Of a stretch of DNA of 64,000 nucleotides, positions 8,171 to 16,793 are shown piece after piece. Position 1 is the stretch's first letter. The number at the start of each line of letters is the position of its first letter. The stretch is from Laterigemmans sp052161645 (GTDB lineage: Bacteria; Planctomycetota; Planctomycetia; Pirellulales; Pirellulaceae): the NCBI GenBank assembly GCA_052161645.1, contig CP197414.1. The stretch is one strand, 5' to 3'. A program made the position numbers and the translations under genes. A model generated the notes under the pieces. That model saw only the letters and a program-made list of their open reading frames with translations, ran no database searches and was not told where the DNA came from.

Positions 8171-9670
8171 ATGTCAACGTCCGATTCCGAAGTCGAAAAT
8201 GCTGACACCCTTACGGCGGAGAAAACTCCGCTGAAAATGGACGTTCAGGTAGATAGCCCGCAGTCCTGCTTGCGTCACGTGGTGGTGACCATTCCCAAAG
8301 AGGAAGTCGACCGGTACATGCGGGACGCTTTCAACGAGTTGGCTCCCGATGCTCAAGTTCCCGGTTTTCGCGCCGGACGTGCTCCTCGGAAACTGGTTGA
8401 GAAACAATTTCGCGAGCGTGTTGGCGATCGCGTCAAAAGTTCTTTGCTGATGGACAGCTTGGCTCAGGTGACCGACGAGGCTGAATTTTCAGCGATCAGC
8501 GAGCCCGATTTCGACTATGAGTCGATTGAATTGCCTGAGGATGGTGATTTCAAGTACGAGTTCAAGGTCGAAGTCCGTCCGGAGTTCGAAACGCCCAACT
8601 GGAAGGGGCTCGCGCTGACTCGGCCCACCGAGGAGATCAGTGACGAGAAGGTAGACAAGGCGATTGATGGGTTGTTAGGTCGGAATGCCGTTGCCGAAGC
8701 GATCGACGAACCGGCCGCGGAAGGTGATATTCTGTTGCTGACCGCCCGCTTTATGAATGACGGTCGCGTGCTCTCCCAGATGGACGAAGAACGTGTTCGT
8801 TTGACCGCTCGCGTTAGTTTCTCCGACGGGATCTGTGAGAACTTTGGCGAGGTGATGGCCGGCGTCAAGGAAGGTGAGACTCGCACCGCCAAGATTAAGG
8901 TTGGCAGCGAAGTTTCCGACGAATCATTCCGAGACAAAGAAATCGACGCGGAATTCACCGTTGTTGAAGTCGCCCGTAAGAGCCTTCCCGAACTCACCCC
9001 CGCTTATTTGCTGGAATTAGGCGATTTCGAGTCGGTTGACGAGTTCCGCGATTTCGTTCGCTCCAGCCTTGATCGGCAGACAGTTTACCGTCAGCAGCAA
9101 TCGCTGCGGAAGCAAATTGTCGAAACGCTTACCGGTGACGCCGATTGGGAATTGCCGCCCGACTTGGTGAAACGCCAAACCCGCCGCGAACTGGAACGCA
9201 AAGTTTTGGAAATGCGTCGTAGTGGTTTCGACGAGGAGACCGTGAGGCGGTTGGTGAATGTGCTGCAGCAAAACGCGCAAGCAGCCACCGTCGCTTCGCT
9301 TCGCGAACACTTCGTCTTGGAGCAGATTGCTGAAGATGAAAAAGTGGACGCCGAGCCGCAAGATTATGACGAGGAAATTACCCTGATTGCAGAGCAAAGT
9401 GACATGACCGAGCGTCGTGTACGGGCTCGGCTTGAGAAGGGTGGCCAAATGGACGCTTTGCGGAACCAGATTGTTGAGCGTAAGGTCATCGAGATGGTAG
9501 TGGAAGCTGCCGCGGTGACTGATGAACCCGTTGCCGAGGAAAGCGAAGGACAGGACGATTACGCCTTGTTCCACAGCGTACTCGGGACAAAGGATGTCAG
9601 CTCCATTCCCGAAGCCAAGTACGACGATCGCAGTGTGCCGACTGCGGAAGATAAAGATGAACGTCCCTAG
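8171..9670 (+). CDS. tig: Trigger factor
   Basis: A 499-residue ribosome-associated chaperone and peptidyl-prolyl isomerase. The ATG at 8171 is chosen because the longer frame runs through the tRNA-Gly gene. After a polar leader the ribosome-binding domain is clear, including the signature VPGFRAGRAPRKLVEKQF near residues 60-80. An FKBP-like PPIase segment follows (about 175-265), then a helical C-terminal chaperone domain and an acidic tail. Length is somewhat above the usual 430-450 owing to N- and C-terminal extensions. It probably shares transcription with the upstream tRNA-Gly. The hairpin at 9687 ends the unit. Confidence 0.93.
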   Translation: MSTSDSEVENADTLTAEKTPLKMDVQVDSPQSCLRHVVVTIPKEEVDRYMRDAFNELAPDAQVPGFRAGRAPRKLVEKQFRERVGDRVKSSLLMDSLAQVTDEAEFSAISEPDFDYESIELPEDGDFKYEFKVEVRPEFETPNWKGLALTRPTEEISDEKVDKAIDGLLGRNAVAEAIDEPAAEGDILLLTARFMNDGRVLSQMDEERVRLTARVSFSDGICENFGEVMAGVKEGETRTAKIKVGSEVSDESFRDKEIDAEFTVVEVARKSLPELTPAYLLELGDFESVDEFRDFVRSSLDRQTVYRQQQSLRKQIVETLTGDADWELPPDLVKRQTRRELERKVLEMRRSGFDEETVRRLVNVLQQNAQAATVASLREHFVLEQIAEDEKVDAEPQDYDEEITLIAEQSDMTERRVRARLEKGGQMDALRNQIVERKVIEMVVEAAAVTDEPVAEESEGQDDYALFHSVLGTKDVSSIPEAKYDDRSVPTAEDKDERP

Positions 9671-9686
9671 GCTTTTGGGCGTCGAC

Positions 9687-9728
9687 CAACTCAGCCACGA
9701 GAAAGTGGGTTGAGTTGAGCGTGCTTTT
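9687..9728 (+). terminator. Terminator after tig
   Basis: Inverted repeat CAACTCAGCCAC/GTGGGTTGAGTTG with a GAGAAA loop, 16 bp past the tig stop and followed by GCTTTTCCTC. The stem is long; the T run is short and slightly offset. Confidence 0.65.
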
Positions 9729-9747
9729 CCTCTAAAACGAACGCAAC

Positions 9748-9780
9748 GAGCCGCTGGTGATCCATCAGCGGCTCGCTTTC
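9748..9780. terminator. Second hairpin between convergent tig and the MtfA-like gene
   Basis: Perfect 9-bp stem GAGCCGCTG/CAGCGGCTC with a 9-nt loop, followed on the plus strand by GCTTTCATTTT. It overlaps the stop codon region of the minus-strand gene and may act in both directions. Confidence 0.5.
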
Positions 9781-10748
9781 ATTTTGCAGCACCGTTTGTA
9801 CTTTTCCCCGCTACCACACGGGCAGGGTGCGTTGCGACCCGTTCGTCTCGGCCGTTGGCTGACGCCAGCCAGTAAGCCTCGGGTTTGTTGGCGATAGATT
9901 AACTCCAGCATGCGATACAGGTGAGGAGCCTTGTTCGCGAGCACTTCGGGTTGCTCAAAGAAGTACTCGGTGAGCACGGCGAAGTATTCGGCTTCGTTGG
10001 TGTAAGCATAGTCGTCGATGTGATTCTTACCGAGACTTGTGCTGCGAAGTTCTTCGCCAACCCAGCGAATCCACGGTTCGGCGATTTCTCGACTGATGCC
10101 GGGCGGAATGCCATCGATCGCACCGTCGGCTTTGTCGACCAAATGGGCGAATTCATGGATGCCAACATTGCGTTTGTCCGTCGGCAGGCGAAAACCGGCT
10201 AGCAGGTCTGGTTTCGAGAGGATCATCACGCCGCTGAGGTGACCATCGCCAACCAGGCCCAGGGTTCGGCTGTCACCATCTTCATTGACGCGAAAGCGAT
10301 CATCAAACGCGTTGGGGTAGATCAGGACTTCGCCCAGCCGCGCATATTCCCAGGAATCGAAACCAAAGATGGGGATGATGGCGCTAGCCGCCACCAGCAC
10401 TTTGGTCGTGTCATCGACATCGGTGCCGATGCCCGTGATGCGGATATCGCTGAGAAAGACCAAAATGAGTTCGCGAAAACGCGTTTGCTGGTCGGCATCC
10501 AATGCGCGATAAAAAGTCACATCGCGGTTGAGAATTGCCGTCCAGTGTTCTGGGAAGGGTTGCTGCAAAGCTCGCCAGCGACGCGCCGTCCGTCTCCTCC
10601 ACCAATAAAAGAGCAGTCCTCCAAGCGGCACCAACACTAGGCACCAAGGTGACAGCAGCACTAGCAGCAACCCCGCCGCCACGAAGACTCCGGCGATTAG
10701 CCAGGCGGTGCGAAGGTTTTGGCGATTTTGTTCGGCAGTCACATACAC
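9765..10748 (-). CDS. MtfA/M90-like zinc peptidase with N-terminal membrane hairpin and C-terminal SEC-C
   Basis: About 327 residues from a GTG at 10748; a longer frame up to 10931 would overlap the divergent gene and is unlikely. An N-terminal hydrophobic pair (AWLIAGVFVAAGLLLVLLSP and the following LVLVPLGGLLFYWW) precedes a domain matching the Mlc-titration-factor/M90 peptidase family, with the zinc motif HEFAHLVD and a downstream acidic helix (NEAEYFAVLTEYFFEQPE) as in that family. The C-terminus is a canonical SEC-C zinc motif (GRNAPCPCGSGEKYKRCC). E. coli MtfA (about 265 residues) lacks both additions. Role: probably regulatory proteolysis at the membrane; the partner is unknown. Confidence 0.82.
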   Translation of the reverse strand: MYVTAEQNRQNLRTAWLIAGVFVAAGLLLVLLSPWCLVLVPLGGLLFYWWRRRTARRWRALQQPFPEHWTAILNRDVTFYRALDADQQTRFRELILVFLSDIRITGIGTDVDDTTKVLVAASAIIPIFGFDSWEYARLGEVLIYPNAFDDRFRVNEDGDSRTLGLVGDGHLSGVMILSKPDLLAGFRLPTDKRNVGIHEFAHLVDKADGAIDGIPPGISREIAEPWIRWVGEELRSTSLGKNHIDDYAYTNEAEYFAVLTEYFFEQPEVLANKAPHLYRMLELIYRQQTRGLLAGVSQRPRRTGRNAPCPCGSGEKYKRCCKMKASR

Positions 10749-10856
10749 GCGAAGGGCTCGGAAAAAAGAAGGGAGACTGGAGGCTGTGATTGATGCTACA
10801 ATAGCCGCCGGAGTGTTCCTACCGATGTCCCACCTGCTTTGTCTTTCCGAGAAATC

Positions 10857-11786
10857 ATGAAACGACGTAATTTTTTGGCAGCCGCCACCGCCACCGCTGC
10901 GATTTGCACCACTCAAACACGATATGTTCACGGTCAGGCTCCCCAGTCCTCAGCGGTCGCCAATCCGGTGTTTCCTCCGAATTTGATGTGGAAGACTTTG
11001 AAAATTGGCATGGTTGGAGGCGAGGCGAAATCGTTGGTTGATAAGTTCCGCATTGCTAAGGAAGCTGGTTTTGACGGAATCGAAATGGACTCTCCCGGTT
11101 TTGACGTTGAGGAAGCCAAGCGAGCGATGGCCGCAACGGGTTTGCCGATTGACGGTTCGGTCTGTTCGAGCCATTGGGGAATCAGGCACACGAGTCCCGA
11201 TCCCGCCGTGCGGGCCACGGCGTTGGCTCATCTGGAACAGGCGATTCGCGATACGCATGCTGTTGGCGGGCACACGGTGTTGTTGGTCGTGGGCAAAGGA
11301 GAAGATGGCAAGGAGGAGGAAATCATTCCCCGCAGTCAAGCGAACATTGCCTTGGCCATTCCCACCGCCGCCCGTTTCGGAGTGACCATCGCCATCGAGA
11401 ATGTCTGGAACCAAATGCTCTATGACCACGATGGCGGTAACGATCAGACTGCGGATCGCTTTGTCAAATATGTTGACGCTTTCAACTCGCCTTGGGTTGG
11501 GATGCAATTTGATATTGGTAATCACTGGCGATACGGGGATCCGGCGGCCTGGATTCGCACCCTCGGTAAACGCATCGTGAAACTAGACGCAAAGGGATTC
11601 TCGCGGGAAAAAAACAGCTTTTCCCGGACGATGACTGATTGTGATCTCGATTGGGCTTCGGTACGCGAGGCGTTGCGGGAGATTGGTTATACGGGATGGA
11701 TCGCGGCCGAGGTTGGCGGTGGCGATTCGGCAAGACTCGCGGAAATCAGCAAAGACATGGATCTCGCTTTCGAACTGAAAGGTTAA
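10857..11786 (+). CDS. Tat-exported sugar phosphate isomerase/epimerase-like protein
   Basis: 309 residues. The ATG at 10857 gives a twin-arginine leader (MKRRNFLAAATATAAICTT), so export through Tat is likely. The rest matches the xylose-isomerase-like TIM barrel family: metal-ligand regions DGIEMDSPGFDVEEAK, TIAIENVWNQML, MQFDIGNHWRYGDP, and the terminal GYTGWIAAEVGGGD. Such proteins act on sugars or sugar acids in planctomycete catabolism, but the substrate cannot be read. It is the first gene of a closely spaced plus-strand cluster; the next start is 2 bp after its stop. The 109 bp before it contain the divergent promoters shared with the MtfA-like gene. Confidence 0.85.
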   Translation: MKRRNFLAAATATAAICTTQTRYVHGQAPQSSAVANPVFPPNLMWKTLKIGMVGGEAKSLVDKFRIAKEAGFDGIEMDSPGFDVEEAKRAMAATGLPIDGSVCSSHWGIRHTSPDPAVRATALAHLEQAIRDTHAVGGHTVLLVVGKGEDGKEEEIIPRSQANIALAIPTAARFGVTIAIENVWNQMLYDHDGGNDQTADRFVKYVDAFNSPWVGMQFDIGNHWRYGDPAAWIRTLGKRIVKLDAKGFSREKNSFSRTMTDCDLDWASVREALREIGYTGWIAAEVGGGDSARLAEISKDMDLAFELKG

Positions 11787-11787
11787 A

Positions 11788-12237
11788 ATGTCACGCCAGA
11801 AAGATGCTATTCGTCCGTTCCCCGCGTCGTGCTCGCTGACCTTGATCGCGATAATGCTGGCCTGTGGGGTCGGCTGCACTGGCACGTCTGAGGAAGCGAA
11901 AACGGAGCGGACAGATCCTGCTACCAGCGAGCTTGAGGGGAGTGTCATCGTCGAGTTCCGGTATCCCGACCAGCGGTTGGAATCGTTGGTGGTTAGCCCG
12001 GTCCGGTCTGGTGATACTGTGTTGGAAGTGATGCGGCAGATTGAGCAGCCTGTGATTGCAATTCAAGGCTCCGGTCGCAATTCGCTGTTGACGCAGATCG
12101 GTGAATTTTCCAACCGTGGCGCGGAGGGTTGGACTTTTTACGTCAATGGTGAATGGGCCGATCGGGGAATTGGTGATTACCCGATTCAGCTGGATGATAA
12201 AATTGAATGGCAGTACGGCGACTTCGAAGGACAATAA
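11788..12237 (+). CDS. DUF4430-domain lipoprotein
   Basis: 149 residues. A lipoprotein signal is visible (SLTLIAIMLACGVGC, lipobox Cys near residue 30), followed by a short polar linker. The C-terminal half matches the DUF4430 / transcobalamin-like small domain: GDTVLEVMRQ, GWTFYVNGEWADRGIGDYPI and DKIEWQYGDFEG. This fold binds ligands or mediates surface contacts in other proteins; here the ligand is unknown. It starts 2 bp after the isomerase-like gene, so the two are probably cotranscribed and both exported. Confidence 0.82.
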   Translation: MSRQKDAIRPFPASCSLTLIAIMLACGVGCTGTSEEAKTERTDPATSELEGSVIVEFRYPDQRLESLVVSPVRSGDTVLEVMRQIEQPVIAIQGSGRNSLLTQIGEFSNRGAEGWTFYVNGEWADRGIGDYPIQLDDKIEWQYGDFEGQ

Positions 12238-12251
12238 GCAAAGCCTCCAAG

Positions 12252-13091
12252 ATGATGCAAACGGTGCTACCCTACTCGGTCCGAGCTGGCCTGACGTTAT
12301 TGGAGTTGCTAGTGGTGTTGGCCATTCTCATGATGCTTGCCGGTACCTTATTGCCAGCGGTTGGTGCGGCACGAGAAGCGAGTCGTCGCATGCAGTGTGT
12401 CAGCCATTTGCGGGAGACGGGAACGGCGTTACATCTCCATCACGACGTGGCGTCAAAGCTTCCCGCTGGGTGGGAATCGGAGCCGTCACGGAGCACCGCA
12501 TATGGTTGGGCAGTATCAATTTTACCCTACTTAGAGCATGGCAATTTGGGTGCGGAGATTCGCAAGGAGCTTCCCTTGACCGACGCTCAGCATGAGCGTG
12601 TTCGCGGGTTAAGCCTAACGAATCTGCTTTGTCCGTCTGATATTACTCAGCCCACTTTCGTGCTGTATGACACTTGGCATGAAACTCCGTTGGTCACCTT
12701 GCCGACGGCCAACTATCTTGGTGTTTACGGCGCGATGCCGCCGGGGAAAACTCGCAGAAGGGCTGTTGAGCGTGGCGCGTTTGGTGGTGAGCGTGGGGCT
12801 CGCTTTCGTGACTTTAAACGTGGCTTAAGCAACACACTTTTGGTTGGTGAACGAACGATGGCATTGTTGCCATCAACATGGTTAGGCACTTCTAAGCGGG
12901 GAGAGGAGGCCTACGAAAGACTGGTGGGTGCTGCCTGCGACGGCATCAATATGGATTATCCAGCAAACTGCAGTTTTTCCAGTCGTCATCCTCATGGGAC
13001 GAACTTTGTCTGGGCGGACGGGCACGTTAGTTTTGTCGCAGAAAATATTGACCGACAAGTCTATATTACACTTACTATGTTAGGGCGTTGA
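12252..13091 (+). CDS. DUF1559 prepilin-like protein (H-X9-DG family)
   Basis: 279 residues from the ATG at 12252. It starts with a type IV pilin-like leader and cleavage site (RAGLTLLELLVVLAILMMLAG), where the usual GFTLIELLVV Phe is Leu. It continues with the family body (SRRMQCVSHLRETGTALHLH; ATANYLGVYG-type region) and ends with the hallmark HPHGTNFVWADGHVSF (H-X9-DG). These proteins are expanded in planctomycetes and thought to form pseudopilins or envelope structures; the role is not known. It sits 14 bp after the lipoprotein gene and 2 bp before the BlaI-like gene. Confidence 0.88.
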   Translation: MMQTVLPYSVRAGLTLLELLVVLAILMMLAGTLLPAVGAAREASRRMQCVSHLRETGTALHLHHDVASKLPAGWESEPSRSTAYGWAVSILPYLEHGNLGAEIRKELPLTDAQHERVRGLSLTNLLCPSDITQPTFVLYDTWHETPLVTLPTANYLGVYGAMPPGKTRRRAVERGAFGGERGARFRDFKRGLSNTLLVGERTMALLPSTWLGTSKRGEEAYERLVGAACDGINMDYPANCSFSSRHPHGTNFVWADGHVSFVAENIDRQVYITLTMLGR

Positions 13092-13093
13092 GG

Positions 13094-13516
13094 ATGACTG
13101 ATATTAGCGAAGATCAGACAAGCGACCGGGCACCTTGTTCTCGAACATCGCTGAGACTCACACGATGTGAGTTGGAAGTAATGGAGGTCGTTTGGGGGCA
13201 AGGGCAAGTGACGGTGGGGGAGGTGGTGGCGAATATTTCGCGAAAGTTGGCCTACACGACCGTCTTGACAACAGTGCGAATTTTGGAAGAAAAAGGAATC
13301 TTGAAACGCGGGCAAAAGGTAGGCAAAGCTTACACCTACACCGCTGCGGTGAGTCGTGGGGAGATTCGCCGCAGCATGATCAGCGACTTAAAAGAGCAAT
13401 TGTTCGGCGGTTCGGTAAAGTCCTTAGTGATGAGCTTAATCGAGTCCGACTCAGTATCCCCCGATGACGTTGCCGCGCTTCGAGAGGCGGCGGAAAAACT
13501 GGAATCCTCCCCATGA
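13094..13516 (+). CDS. BlaI/MecI/CopY-family transcriptional regulator
   Basis: 140 residues from the ATG at 13094 (a TTG lies two codons upstream). The winged helix is clear: LTRCELEVMEVVWGQGQVTV, then AYTTVLTTVRILEEKGILKR with the YTTVLTT recognition helix and the GKAYTYTA wing. The C-terminal helices serve for dimerisation. The family represses target promoters until a membrane M56 peptidase triggers its cleavage. The following M56 gene overlaps it by 4 bp, so the two form a classical sensor-repressor pair; targets may be the cluster itself. Confidence 0.92.
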   Translation: MTDISEDQTSDRAPCSRTSLRLTRCELEVMEVVWGQGQVTVGEVVANISRKLAYTTVLTTVRILEEKGILKRGQKVGKAYTYTAAVSRGEIRRSMISDLKEQLFGGSVKSLVMSLIESDSVSPDDVAALREAAEKLESSP

Positions 13517-14601
13517 GTTCTGGCTTTGTGCTTGATTTGGCGGTCGGCGTATCGATCCAAGCTGGCTTGCTAATCGCCGTGGCTACTTTTGTGCAATCAA
13601 GGCTCACCGATTCGCACTTGGTTTGTCGGCTGTGGACGGTTACTTATTGTCTGTTGTTGTGTCTGTTGGCCGCAGCCATCTTGTTGCCGCACGTGCGTTG
13701 GTTTCATCCCTGGAAACAGTTAGACGACATTGCCTTGGTTGAGGTGGTGATGTGGCAAGCCAAGTTTGTTAAGGCTATTTTGTTGCTCTGGGCCGTGGGG
13801 TTTGGTCTGGCAATCTGTAAACATATCTTGCGGTTTTATATGTTGTTGAGATTTCTTCGCAACGAGTGCCGTGAAATGACTCTTGCTGAGCTCGCCAAGC
13901 TCCCGCTGGCTGATTGTCAGCGACCTCCGGATGACACACTTTGGCTTTTGACCAACTCGCACCAGGGCCCTTTTTCTTGGCACCTGCATCGCCCCACGAT
14001 TGTGTTGCCAATATCGTCAATGCAGGATGATAGCGTGATTACTCGACATCTCCTGGTGCACGAATTGGAACACCTGCACAACAAGCATCAGTTCCAATAC
14101 TTTTTGCAAGGGCTGTGCGGCGCGCTGCTGTGGTTTCATCCGGCTGTTTGGTGGGCTGCGAGCCAAGCTGGGTTGGCTCGTGAATTTCACTGCGATGAAA
14201 TTTCGGCGACTCGCGTGGGCAGCGTTTCCAGTTATCTGCGGGCGCTGGCAACCATCGCCGAGCGTACTTTGGAGCTGCCAAAGTTGACCCTGCCTTTCGC
14301 CGATCCAAGTTCAAAGCTACGGATTCGGATCGACAACTTGATCGCCAAGTCCAAGGTGAGGAATGCCCACGGCGCCTACGCAACGCCACTGGTCTTTACC
14401 ATGTTGGTGCTGAGCAGCATTTCCATCAGCCAGGTTTGGTTACCAGTCAACGCGATGGCATCGTCGCGCAGTGCCTTTTCGCCCTGGCCGCGGTGGACCG
14501 CTGCGATTCTGCATGACGTGGGCTTTACGGTGCGTGACTTTGAGGTCCTCGATGAACGCATTGATATCCGCGAACAGATTGGCAATCGTAGAATCCGGTA
14601 A
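13513..14601 (+). CDS. M56-family (BlaR1/MecR1-like) membrane metallopeptidase
   Basis: 362 residues, start overlapping the upstream stop (ATGA). Several membrane segments are visible (about 3-27, 43-60, 85-103, 195-215, 288-308), with the zinc motif HELEH at 183-187 in LLVHELEHLHNKHQFQYF and the downstream acidic ligand region AREFHCDEI. Known homologues sense a signal and relay it by cleaving BlaI-type repressors. This one lacks the C-terminal penicillin-binding sensor and ends about 55 residues after the last helix, so the signal is not beta-lactam by the canonical route. Confidence 0.88.
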   Translation: MSSGFVLDLAVGVSIQAGLLIAVATFVQSRLTDSHLVCRLWTVTYCLLLCLLAAAILLPHVRWFHPWKQLDDIALVEVVMWQAKFVKAILLLWAVGFGLAICKHILRFYMLLRFLRNECREMTLAELAKLPLADCQRPPDDTLWLLTNSHQGPFSWHLHRPTIVLPISSMQDDSVITRHLLVHELEHLHNKHQFQYFLQGLCGALLWFHPAVWWAASQAGLAREFHCDEISATRVGSVSSYLRALATIAERTLELPKLTLPFADPSSKLRIRIDNLIAKSKVRNAHGAYATPLVFTMLVLSSISISQVWLPVNAMASSRSAFSPWPRWTAAILHDVGFTVRDFEVLDERIDIREQIGNRRIR

Positions 14602-14650
14602 ACCCGTTTCAGCATCAGCTTGATCCTCCTCCCCAATCGCGACCAGTTAT

Positions 14651-15019
14651 TTGGACCAGAAACCAGACCCGCGAGTCTTCTTCGCTGCGGAGCGCACTTT
14701 GCTGGCATGGTTTCGCACCGGCATTGCGATCATCGGTTTGGGGTTTCTGGTGTCAAAATTTGGCTTTTTTCTGACCATCATCACGTCCCGTCCGATCGGC
14801 GTGAATCAATATCTTTCCAATGCGCTCGGTTTGGCATTGGTCATGTTGGGAACGGTGTTAACCGCGGTCACCGCTATCCAGCACCGACGTTTTGTCAAAC
14901 ACCTCGGCGAAGCCGATTTGCCACCCGGCTACTCGGCGACACTTAGCAGTTGGGTGGCCGTTTGCCTGGCGATCGCTGGATTGGTCTTGGCTGGCTATCT
15001 GTTGCTGACGACTTTTTGA
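14651..15019 (+). CDS. DUF202/YidH-family membrane protein
   Basis: 122 residues from a TTG at 14651; no in-frame ATG fits, and an in-frame TGA lies at 14621-14623. The DUF202 pattern is clear: RVFFAAERTLLAWFRTGIAI near the N-terminus and three membrane helices (about 22-45, 57-78, 98-120). Function unknown in all bacteria. It lies 49 bp after the M56 gene and is probably the last gene of the cluster. Confidence 0.85.
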   Translation: MDQKPDPRVFFAAERTLLAWFRTGIAIIGLGFLVSKFGFFLTIITSRPIGVNQYLSNALGLALVMLGTVLTAVTAIQHRRFVKHLGEADLPPGYSATLSSWVAVCLAIAGLVLAGYLLLTTF

Positions 15020-15073
15020 GCTGACGTATGTATGAGCTGACGTATGTATGAGCTGACGTATGTATGAGCTGAC
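15018..15073. repeat. 16-bp tandem repeat after the DUF202 gene
   Basis: Three perfect copies of GAGCTGACGTATGTAT at 15018, 15034 and 15050, plus an 8-bp partial copy. The array begins within the stop codon of the DUF202 gene and ends 11 bp before the convergent dehydrogenase gene. Confidence 0.9.
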
Positions 15074-15084
15074 ATTCATTTGGG

Positions 15085-16008
15085 CTAAGGACTTTTCGAC
15101 CAGCAGCGAGTCAAGACATTGCGAACCAGCTCTGCGGATTGGCGAAAGCGGTCCCCCTCGGAGTTGGAGAGCTCGGGGTTGAGCACGCGGATCACACCAC
15201 TTGCTCCCACGATCGCGGGCAGGCTCAAATAAACATCGCTGACCCCCTGAAACCCATTGATTAACGTGCTCACCGGTAACGTGCGGCGGCTGTCGCGGAT
15301 TACTGATTCGATGATCATGGTGGTGGCCATGGCGATCCCGTAATTGGTGTGTCCTTTGCGGCGCATCACTTCCACCCCGGCGGCGCGCGTGCGTTCGAAC
15401 AGCGACTCTATCATTGGATCATTATCGATGGTTCGCCCCCCCGTGGCGGCAATGCTGAGCGCGGGAAACTGAGTTTCGCCATGTTCGCCCAACACGTACG
15501 CGCGGATGTCATCCGGATGAATTTGAAGATGATCCGAGAGGTAAGCTCGGAATCGCGCGCTGTCGATCAATGTCCCAGTCCCGATCACGCGTCCTGCCGG
15601 AACCCCAGCCAATTGCCAAGTGACATAGCTCATCACGTCAACAGGGTTCGTGACGACGACAAAAATCGCCTCGGGGCTGGCCTGCGCTAGCAGCGGGATC
15701 CAGTGGCGAAATAGTTCAATGTTATCTTCCGCCAGCGCCATGCGATCGGGGCGATCCGACGGCGTCGGCACGCTATGGGTCAACACGATCACATCAGAGT
15801 GGCTGGTGTCGGAGATCTCGCCAGCCGTAATTCGCAGTGGACGACCTACAAAAGCGGCCGCATGACGTAGATCGGCTGCCTCGCCCTCGGCCCGTTCACG
15901 AGTTCGGTTGACAATCACAATCGAATCAACCAATTCTCGCATGACCACGGCAAATGCGGTTGTTGAGCCGACATACCCCGCTCCGATGATCGATAATTTG
16001 CATGTCAA
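15085..16008 (-). CDS. L-lactate/malate dehydrogenase family protein, atypical substrate loop
   Basis: 307 residues from a TTG at 16008 (no in-frame ATG near). Rossmann start IIGAGYVGSTTA, cofactor Asn region VVVTNPVDVMSY, DSARFR with its catalytic-partner Asp and substrate Arg, and the catalytic His in GEHGETQFPA all fit the LDH/MDH superfamily. The mobile substrate-specificity loop reads SVPTPSDRPDRMAL; the position that is Gln in lactate and Arg in malate dehydrogenases appears to be Pro in my hand alignment, so the 2-oxoacid is uncertain. Cytosolic NAD-linked oxidoreductase; convergent with DUF202. Confidence 0.85.
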   Translation of the reverse strand: MTCKLSIIGAGYVGSTTAFAVVMRELVDSIVIVNRTRERAEGEAADLRHAAAFVGRPLRITAGEISDTSHSDVIVLTHSVPTPSDRPDRMALAEDNIELFRHWIPLLAQASPEAIFVVVTNPVDVMSYVTWQLAGVPAGRVIGTGTLIDSARFRAYLSDHLQIHPDDIRAYVLGEHGETQFPALSIAATGGRTIDNDPMIESLFERTRAAGVEVMRRKGHTNYGIAMATTMIIESVIRDSRRTLPVSTLINGFQGVSDVYLSLPAIVGASGVIRVLNPELSNSEGDRFRQSAELVRNVLTRCWSKSP

Positions 16009-16121
16009 GGGTGCGGTTCGCCTCGTTAACGGGGGTACATGCCCGAGCGGGATATTGATGCATAACAGAGCTGGTCTCGCGGGTCAGCTTAGCAAATTAT
16101 CCGACGCTGGCGTAGCCAAAG

Positions 16122-16793
16122 CTATTGCTGCTCGGACGACTTGCCCCAGAGTGGTCGCCTGAGCAGTCCATACGCCCACCAGGAACCTAACAATATCAGG
16201 CCGCCGAGCAGCGCCATTGCTAAATCCTTCTGTGCGTCCCAAATATCGCCCTGTTGACCATTGTAGGATTCCGCCATTTCCGGCGAAAAGTGCATTGCGA
16301 TTCGCCATTCGAAAACTTCGTAAACTGCTCCTACGGCCAGCACACAAGTCAATCCAAGGATTGCTGAATCTCGCACATTCGTCCGGCAAAAGACCCGCAA
16401 AGCTTCCGCAAATATTGGCACCCCCAACAAGCCCGAAGCAAAATGCACAAGTCGATCATAGTGATTCCGCTGCCAACCAAAAATATCTGAAATAGCATGC
16501 CCGCAGATGGCCACGCTCCAAGCGTCATAGGGCACAAATGAGTAAATCCAGCGAGCGCCAATGAGATGCAGCCAAAGGAAAGCGAAACAGCAATAAAACG
16601 ATACGTCGGACAGCCGAAAACGAACAACTGCGACACCGAGCAACACCAAGCCCAAGAGCGTCGGGATATGCTGAAGTACCAACTCCCGTCGGTACGGGGC
16701 GGCAACGAAGGAAAGCGGAATCGCAACTGCCGCAAGTGCGATGAGGGCAAGGCGAATCTTCACGGAGGGACGACTCTCCAGTTCACTGTCCAC
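16122..16793 (-). CDS. DUF2238 (YjdF-like) integral membrane protein
   Basis: 223 residues from a GTG at 16793. Six or seven hydrophobic helices span most of it, ending in a basic tail (RRPLWGKSSEQQ). The conserved blocks of this family are present: HLIGARWIYSFVPYDAWS, NHYDRLVHFASGLLGVP, AVYEVFEWRIAMHFSPE and QQGDIWDAQKDLAMALLGG. No biochemical role is known for the family. It is a separate unit between tRNA-Leu and the dehydrogenase gene. Confidence 0.85.
   Translation of the reverse strand: MDSELESRPSVKIRLALIALAAVAIPLSFVAAPYRRELVLQHIPTLLGLVLLGVAVVRFRLSDVSFYCCFAFLWLHLIGARWIYSFVPYDAWSVAICGHAISDIFGWQRNHYDRLVHFASGLLGVPIFAEALRVFCRTNVRDSAILGLTCVLAVGAVYEVFEWRIAMHFSPEMAESYNGQQGDIWDAQKDLAMALLGGLILLGSWWAYGLLRRPLWGKSSEQQ

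Noticed and set aside
10749..10931. Longer N-terminus for the MtfA-like protein
   Set aside because: It overlaps the Tat leader of the divergent isomerase-like gene and is low-complexity.
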